Made by a program: the position numbers and the translations under genes | Assembly (NCBI GenBank): GCA_035534235.1 | Contig: DATLSH010000057.1 | Coordinates: 1 to 64,000, forward strand | Reading direction: 5' to 3' | Source: Bog-473 sp035534235 | GTDB taxonomy: Bacteria > Actinomycetota > Acidimicrobiia > Acidimicrobiales > RAAP-2 | DNA length: 64,000 nucleotides | Part shown: in pieces, positions 25,594-34,911 of the stretch | Layout: the number at the start of each line of letters is the position of its first letter | Position numbering within the stretch: the stretch's first letter is position 1 | Notes under the pieces: model-generated | What the model saw: the letters and a program-made list of their open reading frames with translations, nothing else | Told to the model about the DNA's origin: nothing | Database searches by the model: none

Positions 25594-25736
25594 GGAACCG
25601 ATTCTGATCTCGGTCTGTTGCGAGCGCTCACTGGACTGCCCAGTCGTTCGTCCGACGACGTTTGGTGCGTCACTTCTCCGGGGGAGACTCAACGCGGCAC
25701 GTCTGAAGTTCCCACCCGAGCGACCGTTCACTTCCC

Positions 25737-27212
25737 GTGCTCGCCGCTGTCGCCTCCGCCACCCTCTCCGGCGCCGTCGGGCGCCCCGTCTCGGTCGAAG
25801 TCCACGTCTCCAACGGGTTGCCCGGGTTCACCATCGTCGGCCTGCCCGACGCCGCCGTGCGTGAGTCGCGCGACCGGGTCCGGGCCGCCCTCCTCTCGAG
25901 CGGCCTGCCCTGGCCGTTGCGCCGGGTCACCGTCAACCTGGCTCCGTCTGGCGTCCGCAAGGGTGGGGCTGGCCTCGACCTGGCCATCGCGGTCGGCCTG
26001 CTGGTGGCCACCGGCGAGCTGCCGACCCCCTGCACCGAGGGCCTCGCCTTCTGCGGCGAGCTGGGTCTCAACGGCGCGCTGCGCCACGTACCCGGCATGA
26101 TCGCCTTGGCCGATGCCACCGCACCCCTGCGGCTGGTGGTGCCGCTGGCCGACCTGCGTGAGGCCGCCCTGGTGCGCGGCGAGGCCACCCACGGCGTCTT
26201 GACGCTGGCCGAACTGTCCGGAATCCTGAAGGGCCAGGCGCCCTGGCCCGACCCGCCGCCTGCCCCCGTGGCCACCCCTCCCACCGACCTCCCCGACCTG
26301 GCCGAAGTACGCGGGCAGACCTTCGGCCGTCACGCCCTCGAGGTGGCGGCAGCCGGGAACCACCACCTGCTCATGGTCGGCCCACCGGGATCGGGCAAGA
26401 CCATGCTGGCCGAGCGCCTGCCCGGCCTGCTCCCGCCGCTGGGCCACGACGAGGCCATGACCGTGACCCGGATCCACTCGGCTGCCGGGTGCTCCCTGCC
26501 CGACGGCGTCCTGGTCAGCCGCCCCCCGTTCCGGGCCCCGCACCACCGGGCCTCCATCGTGGCCCTGGTCGGCGGCGGGAGCTGGTCGCTGCGACCCGGG
26601 GAGATCTCGCTCGCCACCCACGGGGTCCTCTTCCTCGACGAAATGGGGGAGTTCCCCGTCGCCGCGCTCGAGGCGCTGCGCCAACCGCTGGAGGAGGGGA
26701 TCATCCGGGTTAGCCGGGCCGGGGGGACCGTCACCTTTCCGGCCCGGTTCCTCCTGGTGGCTGCCATGAACCCCTGCCCCTGCGGTGAGGGGGTCTATCC
26801 CGGTGCCTGCACCTGCACCGCGGCCGGACGGGCCCGGTACACCCGCCGACTCTCGGCCCCCCTGCTCGATCGCTTCGATCTCGTCGTTCCCCTGGTCCGA
26901 CCCGATGCCGACGAGTTGCTGTCGGCCGTGGCGGGCGAGACGACCGCCGTCTGCGCCGCTCGGGTCGCCGCTGCCCGAGCCCGGTCCGCCTGCCGCGCCG
27001 ACTCCGGAGACACGGATCCTCCGCTGGGTGCCGATGGCGCCCGTCTCCTGGCGTCCAAGCTCAGAGAAGGGCGTCTCAGTGCCCGTGGCCTGCAGAAGAT
27101 CTCGGGAGTGGCCCGGACCGTGGCCGATCTGGCCGGGGACGACCAGGTCGGATACGAGCATGTCTGCGATGCCCTGTCCCTACGGGCGGCCAGGTCCACG
27201 GTGATGACGTGA
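25737..27212 (+). CDS. comM: YifB/ComM family Mg-chelatase-like AAA+ ATPase
   Basis: 491 residues. An N-terminal Lon-protease-like domain (VEVHVSNGLPGFTIVGLPDAA, then LAPSGVRKGGAGLDLAIAVG) is followed by the AAA+ core with Walker A GPPGSGKTML from residue 215, Walker B HGVLFLDEMGEF, and the C-terminal Mg-chelatase domain with the AMNPCPCGE cysteine motif. ComM is a bidirectional helicase that promotes branch migration during natural transformation. GTG 25737 matches the family N-terminus MLAxVxSATL. The stop overlaps dprA (GTGA). Confidence 0.95.
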   Translation: MLAAVASATLSGAVGRPVSVEVHVSNGLPGFTIVGLPDAAVRESRDRVRAALLSSGLPWPLRRVTVNLAPSGVRKGGAGLDLAIAVGLLVATGELPTPCTEGLAFCGELGLNGALRHVPGMIALADATAPLRLVVPLADLREAALVRGEATHGVLTLAELSGILKGQAPWPDPPPAPVATPPTDLPDLAEVRGQTFGRHALEVAAAGNHHLLMVGPPGSGKTMLAERLPGLLPPLGHDEAMTVTRIHSAAGCSLPDGVLVSRPPFRAPHHRASIVALVGGGSWSLRPGEISLATHGVLFLDEMGEFPVAALEALRQPLEEGIIRVSRAGGTVTFPARFLLVAAMNPCPCGEGVYPGACTCTAAGRARYTRRLSAPLLDRFDLVVPLVRPDADELLSAVAGETTAVCAARVAAARARSACRADSGDTDPPLGADGARLLASKLREGRLSARGLQKISGVARTVADLAGDDQVGYEHVCDALSLRAARSTVMT

Positions 27213-28267
27213 CGGCGGGTCGTCGCCTTCCCGAGGAGGCCTACGCCGCCGCCCTGGCGTCTGTTCCCCGGGTGGGACCGGCTGCCCTGCGCCGCCTGCT
27301 GGCCACCGACCCGCCGTCAGTGGCCTGGTCCGGCGCATCCCTCGGCCGGGAGAGCGACGTGGCCCGGATTTGGCAGAGTCACGAGGAGCTGGACATCGCG
27401 GTGTTGACGGTCGATCACCCGGAGTACCCTCAGCGCCTTCTGGGAGACCCTGAGGCACCGGCGGTCCTCTTCTGCCGGGGCAACCCGTCCGTGGTCAACC
27501 AGTGCGCCACCGTGGCCCTGGTGGGCACCCGCAGCCCGACCCGCTACGGCATTGGGGTGGCCGCCCAGTTCGGCGCCGACCTGGCCGCGGTGGGGATCAG
27601 CGTCGTCTCGGGGCTGGCGCTGGGCATCGACGGTGCGGCCCACGAGGGGGCGTGCGGAGCCGGGGCACCGCCCGTCGCGGTGGTGGCCGGAGGCCTGGAC
27701 GAGCCCTACCCGAGCCGGCATGCCCGTCTCTGGGAGCGAGTGGCCGGTCAGGGCGCCGTGCTCTCCGAGTCACCGGTGGGGATGCCCACCGAGAAGTGGC
27801 GCTTTCCGGTGCGCAACCGGCTCCTGGCCGCCCTGAGCGACGTGGTCGTGGTCGTCGAGAGCCGACACCACGGGGGGAGTCTGCACACGGTCAACGCCGC
27901 CATGGACCGCGGCATCCCGGTCGGCGCCGTCCCGGGATCCATCCGCAGCCCGACGTCGGAAGGGACCAATGCCCTCCTGGCCGATGGGGCCTTCCCGGTC
28001 TGCGGACCGTCCGACATCCTGGCTGCCCTCTCTCTCAAGGGCGTGGCCCTCCCCGGACCCGGTCCGCCCGTCTCGGGCCAGGATTCCGAACATCCGTGTC
28101 CACAAGCCGATCGGGCTCTATTCGACGCCCTCTCGCCCGACCCGGTCTCGCTGGACCAGCTGGCCCGCACCACCGGTCTCGATCTCCCCGCTCTCTGCGG
28201 TGGCCTGGAACGACTGGCCCAGGCCGGTGTGGCTCGCGATGTGGGCGGATGGTGGGAACGGACCTAG
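27209..28267 (+). CDS. dprA: DNA-processing protein DprA
   Basis: 352 residues. DprA loads RecA onto incoming single-stranded DNA. An N-terminal SAM-like region is followed by the Rossmann-like domain (VALVGTRSPTRYG, VVSGLALGIDGAAHEGA, VAVVAGGLDEPYPSRHA, FPVRNRLLAALSDVVVVVES) and a C-terminal winged-helix of about 60 residues (LFDALSPDPVSLDQLARTTG). It is coupled to comM at the start, and its TAG stop shares a base with the next GTG (TAGTG). Confidence 0.95.
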   Translation: MTAGRRLPEEAYAAALASVPRVGPAALRRLLATDPPSVAWSGASLGRESDVARIWQSHEELDIAVLTVDHPEYPQRLLGDPEAPAVLFCRGNPSVVNQCATVALVGTRSPTRYGIGVAAQFGADLAAVGISVVSGLALGIDGAAHEGACGAGAPPVAVVAGGLDEPYPSRHARLWERVAGQGAVLSESPVGMPTEKWRFPVRNRLLAALSDVVVVVESRHHGGSLHTVNAAMDRGIPVGAVPGSIRSPTSEGTNALLADGAFPVCGPSDILAALSLKGVALPGPGPPVSGQDSEHPCPQADRALFDALSPDPVSLDQLARTTGLDLPALCGGLERLAQAGVARDVGGWWERT

Positions 28268-28839
28268 TGTGCGACGCCGTGGAAGGACGGTACCTGGCGG
28301 CGCCTGACGTCTTGGCGCTCCGGGAGGCCGCCATCCGGGCCGAGGGGGAAGGCGCCGGCGCAGTGTTCCTCAGCGATGGGCCTCTTGGCGATGCCATCGT
28401 GCTGGCGGCCGGCCTGAGCACGGTGACCTCCCGCCTCCTCCTGGGCGTGCCGGCCGGGTTCGGGACCGGCACCCACCGTCACCCGTCCGTGCTGGCTCGT
28501 GAGCTCACCACCCTGGACCTCCTCAGCGGGGGACGGGCCGTGCTCTGCTTCTCGGCTCCCTTCACCGATGAGGTGGCCGAGGCCATGACCCTGTGTCGAG
28601 ACATGTGGCGGAATGGCACGGCATTCAGCTCAGGACCCCACTATCCGGTGCCCGGTGCCGTCAACCGTCCCCTCCCGGCCAGTGGCCGCAGCCCCCAGCT
28701 GGCCCTGGACCTGACCGGAGGAGCGAAGAGCGAATCGGGTCCGGAAGCGGCGGGCGACCCGGGCCCTCTCCACCAGCTCGCCGACCTCGTGCTCCGGCCG
28801 ACGGCAGAGCCCGGCGTGTGCCGGATTGAGCGCAAGTGA
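28267..28839 (+). CDS. Short LLM (luciferase-like) family protein
   Basis: 190 residues, about 60% of a normal bacterial-luciferase-like monooxygenase. ALREAAIRAEGEGAGAVFLSDG, LAAGLSTVTSRLLLGVPAGF and ELTTLDLLSGGRAVL correspond to the first beta-alpha repeats of the LLM TIM barrel. The second half with the flavin phosphate site is missing, so it may be non-catalytic or a diverged small member. Starts GTG 28267 (TAGTG overlap with dprA) or ATG 28249 are possible. Its stop overlaps the acyltransferase start, so it sits inside a coupled four-gene run with comM and dprA. Confidence 0.6.
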   Translation: MCDAVEGRYLAAPDVLALREAAIRAEGEGAGAVFLSDGPLGDAIVLAAGLSTVTSRLLLGVPAGFGTGTHRHPSVLARELTTLDLLSGGRAVLCFSAPFTDEVAEAMTLCRDMWRNGTAFSSGPHYPVPGAVNRPLPASGRSPQLALDLTGGAKSESGPEAAGDPGPLHQLADLVLRPTAEPGVCRIERK

Positions 28840-30935
28840 GCCCGGCCGCAATCCACTCCGTCACCGGCCGCCACCTGCCTTCCCTCAACGGGCTGCGGGC
28901 AGTGGCCGTCCTGGGGGTCCTGGCCTACCACCTCCATCTCGGGTGGGCCACGGGGGGTTATCTGGGAGTCGACCTCTTCTTCGTGCTGTCGGGGTTCCTC
29001 ATCTCCACTCTCCTGCTCGAAGAGTGGGTGGGCACGGCGAAGCTCAATCTGGCCGATTTCTGGGTCCGACGGGCCAAGCGGTTGCTCCCAGCCCTGTTCC
29101 TGGTGGTGGCCGCGCTGGCCCTCTACCTCGTCGTCAACGGCTCGTTCGGTGGGCCGGGAGCCAACGGGTTGATCGACCTGCCGTCACTGCGCGGTGATGC
29201 CATTTCGACCCTGTTCTACGTCGGCAACTGGCACGCCATTTACGCCCACCAGTCCTACTTCGCCCAGTTCTCGACACCCTCGCCGCTCCAGCACACTTGG
29301 TCCCTGGCGATTGAGGAGCAGTTCTACCTGATCTGGCCCCCCTTGTTGCTGCTCCTCCTGCGCGGCGCCCGCCGCTCGTGGCGTCCGGTGGGAGTGGGGG
29401 TCACGGTCACCCTGGGCCTGTGCTCCGCCCTCCTCATGGCACTCCTTTTCCATCCCGGCTCGGACCCCACCCGGGTCTACTACGGCACCGACACCCGGCT
29501 CTTCGACCTCATGGCCGGGGCCACCGTCGCCTTCCTGGCCGCGTCCCGCCCCCAACCCGGCATCCGGTCCCGCCGGGCACTGCACGTCGCCGGCCCCATC
29601 GCTGCCCTGGGCCTGGCCATCTTCTGGATTATCGGCGGCACCCCGGCGGGCCTGCCCGGCAACTTCATGTTCGAAGGCGGATTCGCGCTGTGTGCCGTCT
29701 TGGCCGCCGTCGTGGTGGCCGATGCCCGGCTGATGGAGCCGGGGGTCCTCGCCCGGATGCTGGCCACCAGGCCGCTGCACTTCCTCGGCACCATCTCTTA
29801 TGGGATCTACCTGTGGCACTGGCCGATCTTCGTCTACGTCACAGGGGAGCGGACCGGGTTGTCCACCCTGCCGTTGGACCTGGTGCAGGTCGGGGCCACC
29901 CTGGGTTTCTCGACGGCCAGCTACTACCTGGTCGAGCGGCCGATCCGCCGGGCCCATCTGCGCGGCCGTCTGCTCGCCTGGACGGCGCCGCTGATCGGGG
30001 TCACCGCCGCGGCGGTCATGGTGGTCGCCACCATCCCGGCGGTGGCCGATCCGGCCCGGGTGGCGGGAACCACGCAACTCGCTCCGCCCGGGGGCCAGGC
30101 GGTGGCCGGTACCGGTGGCTACGCGGGCCAGGAACCGATCAGCCTGAACCCGAGCCCGTCGTCCACCCGGCCCCTGCGCGTCATGGTCCTGGGCGACTCG
30201 GTCATGCACGACGCCTCCTACGGCATCACGGCGGCGCTCAGCGCCACGGGGGAGGCCACCGTGTCCACCCGGACCATTGCCGGATTCGGGCTCACGACAG
30301 CTACGAACTGGCCCTCCTCCATCCCCAGCCTGATCCGGGAGACGGGCGCCCAGCTGATAGTGGCCAGCTGGAGCTGGGACCAGGACGGCCCCACGACACC
30401 GAACGCCTTGCATCAGCCGACGCAGTACACGGCTCTCCTGCGCCGGGCCGTCACGACAATGTTGACCCCGGGCAACGGGGTCGAAGGTGTCATCTTCACC
30501 GAGTTCCCTCCCTCGGGAGAGATCCCGGCGACGAACCCTTCGGTGCAGGCCGCCTATGACAGGGAGCGTCGCGCCGGCGTGACGGCGTGGAACGACATCG
30601 CGGCGAAGGTGCCCTCAATTTTCCCCGGCCGGGTCATGTACCTTCCCCTCGCCGGCTCCCTTCTGGTGGACGGTCGCTACTCGTCGTGGCTGCCGCCGGT
30701 GGGCCGTCCCCACGCACCGATCAACCAGTGGATCCGGGCTCGCAAGCTCGACCAGGTGCACCTGTGCCCCGAAGGCAGCGCCCGCTACGCGGACGCGCTG
30801 TTGGTCGATCTCACGGCGATCATCGGACTGGCCCCGGCGACCGCGACCTGGCCGCAGGGCGCGTGGGCCAGGGACCCTGATTTCAACAACCCTCCCGGCG
30901 CGTGCCCCGACGACCATCCTCCCGGTGGGCCGTAA
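28836..30935 (+). CDS. Membrane acyltransferase with SGNH domain (OafA/YrhL type)
   Basis: 699 residues. The N-terminal ~390 residues form the acyltransferase-3 membrane domain: LNGLRAVAVLGVLAYHL with the conserved His, GVDLFFVLSGFLIS, HTWSLAIEEQFYLIWP, and YGIYLWHWPIF with the WHWP motif. After a linker (about 405-445) comes a periplasmic SGNH hydrolase-like domain with VLGDSVMHDAS and a late DQVHLCPEG segment holding the likely catalytic His. Such proteins O-acetylate envelope glycans or exopolysaccharides. Its GTG overlaps the preceding stop (GTGA). The recipient glycan is unknown. Confidence 0.88.
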   Translation: MSPAAIHSVTGRHLPSLNGLRAVAVLGVLAYHLHLGWATGGYLGVDLFFVLSGFLISTLLLEEWVGTAKLNLADFWVRRAKRLLPALFLVVAALALYLVVNGSFGGPGANGLIDLPSLRGDAISTLFYVGNWHAIYAHQSYFAQFSTPSPLQHTWSLAIEEQFYLIWPPLLLLLLRGARRSWRPVGVGVTVTLGLCSALLMALLFHPGSDPTRVYYGTDTRLFDLMAGATVAFLAASRPQPGIRSRRALHVAGPIAALGLAIFWIIGGTPAGLPGNFMFEGGFALCAVLAAVVVADARLMEPGVLARMLATRPLHFLGTISYGIYLWHWPIFVYVTGERTGLSTLPLDLVQVGATLGFSTASYYLVERPIRRAHLRGRLLAWTAPLIGVTAAAVMVVATIPAVADPARVAGTTQLAPPGGQAVAGTGGYAGQEPISLNPSPSSTRPLRVMVLGDSVMHDASYGITAALSATGEATVSTRTIAGFGLTTATNWPSSIPSLIRETGAQLIVASWSWDQDGPTTPNALHQPTQYTALLRRAVTTMLTPGNGVEGVIFTEFPPSGEIPATNPSVQAAYDRERRAGVTAWNDIAAKVPSIFPGRVMYLPLAGSLLVDGRYSSWLPPVGRPHAPINQWIRARKLDQVHLCPEGSARYADALLVDLTAIIGLAPATATWPQGAWARDPDFNNPPGACPDDHPPGGP

Positions 30936-30945
30936 GCTGACCCCC
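30933..30945 (+). promoter_or_regulatory. -10 box (TAAGCT) of leaderless fumC
   Basis: TAAGCT at 30933-30938, 7 nt, then GTG 30946. It overlaps the stop region of the acyltransferase. Confidence 0.55.
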
Positions 30946-32334
30946 GTGGCCGGCACGCGTACGGAAAGCGACAGCATGGGGGAGATTGAAGTCCCCTCCG
31001 ACCGGTACTGGGGCGCCCAGACCCAGCGCTCGCTCCACCATTTCGACATCGGTGGCGAGACCATGCCGGTGCCCCTCATCCGTGCCTTCGGCATCCTGAA
31101 GGGTGCCTCGGCCAGGGTCAACCGTGACTTGGGCAAGTTGGACGACAAGCTGGCCGGCCTGATCGAACAGGCGTCGGCCGAGGTGGCCGAGGGGGCGCTG
31201 AACGACCAGTTCCCCCTGCACATCTGGCAGACCGGCAGCGGCACGCAGACCAACATGAACGCCAACGAGGTCATCTCCAACAGGGCCATTGAGCTCGCCG
31301 GGGGCACCATGGGCTCCAAGACCCCGGTCCACCCCAATGACCACGTCAACATGTCGCAGTCGTCCAACGATACTTTCCCCACCGCCATGCATGTGGCGGC
31401 CACCGAAGAGATCGTCCACCGCCTGCTGCCCTCCGTCGCCTCACTGCGCGACGCGCTGCGGGCCAAGGAGCTGGCCTACGCGGCCATCACCAAAATCGGG
31501 CGCACCCACCTCATGGATGCGGTCCCCCTGACCCTGGGCCAGGAGTTCTCTGGCTATGTGGCCCAGCTGAGCGCCGACCTCGACCGCATGGAGGTAACCC
31601 TCCCGGGGTTGTACGAACTGGCGGCCGGAGGCACCGCGGTGGGCACCGGCCTGAACACGCATCCCGAGTTCGGCCAACGTGTTGCCGAGGCCATTGCGGA
31701 AATGACCGGGCTGCCCTTCGTCACCGCCCCGAACAAGTTCGCCGCTCTGGCCGCCCACGACGCGCTGGTCTTCACCCACGGAGCGCTGCGCACCCTGGCG
31801 GTCTCCCTTATGAAGATCGCCGATGACCTGCGGTGGCTGGGTTCGGGTCCCCGCAGCGGGCTGGGCGAACTGTCCCTGCCGGAGAACGAGCCGGGTTCGT
31901 CCATCATGCCGGGCAAGGTCAACCCGACGCAGAGTGAGGCCATGATCATGGTCGGGATCCAGGTGCTGGGGAACGACACCGCAGTGGCCATCGCCGGGAG
32001 CCGGGGCAACCTCGAGCTCAACGTGTGCAAGCCGGTGATCATCTACAACGTCATGCAGTCCATCGCCCTGATGACGGACGCGTGCCGGGGCTTCCGGGAG
32101 TTCTGTGTCGAGGGCCTCCAGCCCGACCACCAGCAGATACAGCGCCACCTGACCAACTCGCTCATGCTGGTCACCGCGCTCAATCCGATCATCGGGTATG
32201 ACAATGCGGCCAAGGTGGCCAAGAAGGCGCACAAGGAGGGCATCACGTTGCGTGAAGCGGCACTGTCCCTCGAACTCCTCACGGGCGAGCAGTTCGATGC
32301 CGCCGTGCGGCCCGAGGAGATGACGCACCCGTGA
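30946..32334 (+). CDS. fumC: Fumarate hydratase class II
   Basis: 462 residues, normal length. It interconverts fumarate and malate in the TCA cycle. Landmarks are MGEIEVPSDRYWGAQTQRS near the N-terminus, WQTGSGTQTNMNANEV, HPNDHVNMSQSSNDTFPTA, the IGRTHLMDA catalytic-base region, and the superfamily signature GSSIMPGKVNPTQSE near residue 316. GTG 30946 is supported by the -10 at 30933 and by the usual length; GTG 30925 is the alternative. The stop overlaps the next gene (GTGA). Confidence 0.96.
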   Translation: MAGTRTESDSMGEIEVPSDRYWGAQTQRSLHHFDIGGETMPVPLIRAFGILKGASARVNRDLGKLDDKLAGLIEQASAEVAEGALNDQFPLHIWQTGSGTQTNMNANEVISNRAIELAGGTMGSKTPVHPNDHVNMSQSSNDTFPTAMHVAATEEIVHRLLPSVASLRDALRAKELAYAAITKIGRTHLMDAVPLTLGQEFSGYVAQLSADLDRMEVTLPGLYELAAGGTAVGTGLNTHPEFGQRVAEAIAEMTGLPFVTAPNKFAALAAHDALVFTHGALRTLAVSLMKIADDLRWLGSGPRSGLGELSLPENEPGSSIMPGKVNPTQSEAMIMVGIQVLGNDTAVAIAGSRGNLELNVCKPVIIYNVMQSIALMTDACRGFREFCVEGLQPDHQQIQRHLTNSLMLVTALNPIIGYDNAAKVAKKAHKEGITLREAALSLELLTGEQFDAAVRPEEMTHP

Positions 32335-32633
32335 GCCGGCCCGTGCTCACGCCGGCTGATGTCGACGCGGCGCTGGCCGAACAGGGCCTGGCCTGGTCAC
32401 GCCGGGGCGACGAACTGGTGACCACGGTCAAGCTGGCCGACTTCGCCGCCGCGCTTGCCTTCGTCAACGCCGTCGGAGCGGCCGCCGAGGCGGCCAACCA
32501 TCACCCGGACATCGACATCCGGTGGAACACGGTCAACCTGGCGCTGACCACCCATGACTCGGGAGGGCTGACGGTGACCGACCTCGCCCTGGCGGCGGCC
32601 ATCGACCTCCTGCGTCCCCGGAGCGAGGACTAG
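32331..32633 (+). CDS. Pterin-4a-carbinolamine dehydratase family protein
   Basis: 100 residues with the PCD motif AANHHPDIDIRWNTVNLALT and THDSGGLTVTDLALA (conserved His-His-Pro and W/N). PCD recycles tetrahydropterin cofactors, yet many bacterial members occur without aromatic hydroxylases and their role is unclear; none is encoded nearby. Coupled to fumC. Its TAG stop and the stop of the convergent phosphatase gene share the palindrome CTAG (32630-32633). Confidence 0.85.
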   Translation: MSRPVLTPADVDAALAEQGLAWSRRGDELVTTVKLADFAAALAFVNAVGAAAEAANHHPDIDIRWNTVNLALTTHDSGGLTVTDLALAAAIDLLRPRSED

Positions 32634-33370
32634 GGAGCCGGCTGGAGCAGGCTCAGGCGCAGGCGGGAAAGGAGGCCCTCCCCGACGCCCACGTGGGCGG
32701 CGTACCCCTCCACCGAACCGTAGCGCTGGCGCAGGTGCGCGAAGACGGAGACCATGTTGGCCGGATCGGCCGAGAACACCTCGCTGATCTCGGCAATGAC
32801 GTCCCTGCCTTCGGGGTACTTCAGCATCAACTTGGCCCGCAGCCGTTCCATGGCTTGCCCGCTGAGGGCGTAGTCAGCCACGATCGTGTCCTCGGGCACG
32901 CCGAGCAGCGACAGCACGACGGCCGAGAGCAGGCCGGTGCGGTCCTTGCCGGCCGTGCAATGGAAGACGGCGGGAAGCGCCTCGGGTGCGGCCAGGACCT
33001 CGAGGGCCCCGACGATCTGCTCCCCGGCGTCATCGAGCATCTCCTTGTACTGGGACCTGAGGAGCCCTGGTCGGCGGTCCCACTGCTCGACATCAGGCAC
33101 CGAGTCAATGAAGGGGAAGTGATGGAACGCCACCGGGTGGGCGTCCACGTTGAAGCGACCCTGCTCCACCTCATGCTCCGTGCGCAGGTCGATCACGGTG
33201 CGTATGCCGAGCTCCCGCACTATGGCGAGGTCAGGTTCGGTCAGCTCGCCCAGCCCATCGGCACGGAAGAGGACGCGCCAGCGGGTGTGCTGCCCTTCCT
33301 CTGCTGCATACCCGCCCAGGTCCCGGAAGTTGACGGCACCCTCAAGGACGATGTGGCGGTCAACCGTCAC
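32630..33370 (-). CDS. Tyrosine/serine-type protein phosphatase (Y_phosphatase3)
   Basis: 246 residues. VNFRDLGGYA near the N-terminus and the P-loop HCTAGKDRTGLLSAVVL (Cys-x5-Arg) identify the PTPB-like family that removes phosphate from tyrosine and sometimes phosphoinositides. GTG 33370 overlaps the stop of the pspAB gene (GTGA) and is preferred over GTG 33388. This makes the phosphatase the last gene of the pspA-htpX-pspAB run, suggesting a role in envelope-stress signalling or simply co-transcription. Confidence 0.87.
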   Translation of the reverse strand: MTVDRHIVLEGAVNFRDLGGYAAEEGQHTRWRVLFRADGLGELTEPDLAIVRELGIRTVIDLRTEHEVEQGRFNVDAHPVAFHHFPFIDSVPDVEQWDRRPGLLRSQYKEMLDDAGEQIVGALEVLAAPEALPAVFHCTAGKDRTGLLSAVVLSLLGVPEDTIVADYALSGQAMERLRAKLMLKYPEGRDVIAEISEVFSADPANMVSVFAHLRQRYGSVEGYAAHVGVGEGLLSRLRLSLLQPAP

Positions 33371-33939
33371 TTCACCGGGAGGTCCCACATGGGGAACCAG
33401 CGCGACAGGTCCGATTCGACCGGCAGGTCCACACCGAGCATGGTGCGGATGCGCAATTCAAGTTCGGTGTCCCGCCTTTCCTTCTCCGCGTCGAGGGGAG
33501 CGAAGGGATAGAAGGTGCCACGCTTGTACAGGTAGACCAGTGAGAACGCACTGGCGTCATCGGGGGCGTCAGGCCCGGGCACGAACCCGAAGACCGAGCA
33601 GAGGAGCTGTGGCCCCCACCCGGCTTCGGTGAGGGTGGTGTTGGCCATGTGGGCCTTGGTGACCAGATCGTCGAGCTCAGGCTCGCTCAGCAGGAGCCAG
33701 CCGTAGCCAAAGGAGTCCTGCGCATGGGTGAAGCCGTCCCCGACCAGCTGCGCCACCTCAGCCTGCAGGTCCCCGGCACCTTGCCCGGAAGGAGGTTTCC
33801 AGCACACTCCGGCATGGCCCGACGAGACCAAGCCACCGGCGCTCTGCAGCGTGAGTGCGGCCGTCGGGAGGGCGAACAGCGCATCGAGGTTGGCCTTGAC
33901 CGGCTTGGTGCGGCCGAGCAGGGTGTCGAAAAGGCCCAC
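33367..33939 (-). CDS. PspA-associated protein PspAB-like
   Basis: 190 residues, soluble. It begins MGLFDTLLGRTKPVKANLDA followed by LFALPTAALTLQ, a pattern I recognise from the PspAB family reported next to PspA and HtpX in actinobacteria and cyanobacteria. C-terminal conserved blocks are YGWLLLSEPELDDLV and FYPFAPLDAEKERRDTELE. Its biochemical role is unknown; genomic context links it to membrane-stress handling. It lies 18 bp after htpX and is coupled to the phosphatase downstream. Confidence 0.75.
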   Translation of the reverse strand: MGLFDTLLGRTKPVKANLDALFALPTAALTLQSAGGLVSSGHAGVCWKPPSGQGAGDLQAEVAQLVGDGFTHAQDSFGYGWLLLSEPELDDLVTKAHMANTTLTEAGWGPQLLCSVFGFVPGPDAPDDASAFSLVYLYKRGTFYPFAPLDAEKERRDTELELRIRTMLGVDLPVESDLSRWFPMWDLPVK

Positions 33940-33957
33940 TGTGCGCTACGGGGGAGA

Positions 33958-34911
33958 TCAGCCAGCCTGGCCGAGCTGGCGCTCCAACGCGTCCAGCTGG
34001 GCCAGACGGCGCTCAAGAGTGGGGTGGGTGCGGAAGAGGCTCCCGAAGCTGAATCCGCCGCCCTGCCCCTGCTGCGGGTTTTGGGCTCCGTCGCCGGCCA
34101 CGGCCGGGGCGAAGAAGAATGCATTGAACGGCTCGGCGGCCCGCAGGTCCCTGGTCGGTATGCGGCCCATCTCACCGGTGATCTTGATCAGGGCCGAGGC
34201 CAGCTGGGACGGGCGGCCGATGAGCATCGCCCCCGAGCGGTCGGCCGCCAGTTCGCGGTAGCGGGACAGGGCCATGGTGAGCAGGAAACTGATGAAATAC
34301 ACGAGGATCGAAACCAGCATGACGATCATTTCGATGCCGGCGGCGTTGGAGTTGTTGTTGTTGTTCCGTCCGCCGCCGAAAATCTCGGAGTAGAACATCA
34401 CCCGGGTCAAGAGCCCGGCAATCATGCCGAGGCCACTGGCGATCGTCATCACCGCAACGTCCCGGTGGGCCACGTGCGAGATCTCGTGGGCCAGCACCGC
34501 CTCTATCTCGGGCTCGTCGAGACGACGCAGCAATCCCGAGGTGGCGCACACCACTGCCGCTTTGGGGCTGCGCCCGGTGGCGAAGGCGTTCGGCACATCC
34601 GTATCGGCGATCGCCACCCTCGGCTTGGGCATGTCAGCCAGCGCGCACAGGCGATCGATGACCCCGTGCAGCTCGGGAGCTTCTTCGGCCGTGACCTCCC
34701 GGGCATGCATGGCAAACATGGCGATCTTGTCGCTGAAAAAGTACTGGCAGAAGAGAAGTCCGAACCCGATGGCCAGGATCACCACGAGGCTCTTGATGAA
34801 AATGAAGAGGACTCCGATCAAGACGGCATAGAGCACCACGAGGAAGAACCCCGTCATGAGCATGCGGGTCGTCAGGCCCCGGTCTGCCTTGATGTTGCGG
34901 GACAGCGCCAT
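33958..34911 (-). CDS. htpX: Membrane zinc metalloprotease HtpX
   Basis: 317 residues of the M48B family. Two N-terminal helices (about 18-60), the HEISH zinc motif at residues 142-146 followed by VAHRD, two more hydrophobic segments (about 155-235) and the third ligand region RYRELAADRSGA with its Glu. HtpX degrades damaged membrane proteins. Residues around NNNNNSN form a low-complexity linker, and the C-terminal HPTLERRLAQLD is typical. The ATG shares one base with the pspA stop (TGATG), so the two are coupled. Confidence 0.95.
   Translation of the reverse strand: MALSRNIKADRGLTTRMLMTGFFLVVLYAVLIGVLFIFIKSLVVILAIGFGLLFCQYFFSDKIAMFAMHAREVTAEEAPELHGVIDRLCALADMPKPRVAIADTDVPNAFATGRSPKAAVVCATSGLLRRLDEPEIEAVLAHEISHVAHRDVAVMTIASGLGMIAGLLTRVMFYSEIFGGGRNNNNNSNAAGIEMIVMLVSILVYFISFLLTMALSRYRELAADRSGAMLIGRPSQLASALIKITGEMGRIPTRDLRAAEPFNAFFFAPAVAGDGAQNPQQGQGGGFSFGSLFRTHPTLERRLAQLDALERQLGQAG

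Noticed and set aside
25737..25739. Leaderless -10 (GACCGT) before comM
   Set aside because: First base and spacing (9 nt) do not match the TANNNT pattern well enough.
28836..30935. Acyltransferase as part of a glycan biosynthesis island
   Set aside because: No glycosyltransferase or polysaccharide genes flank it; neighbours are dprA and fumC.
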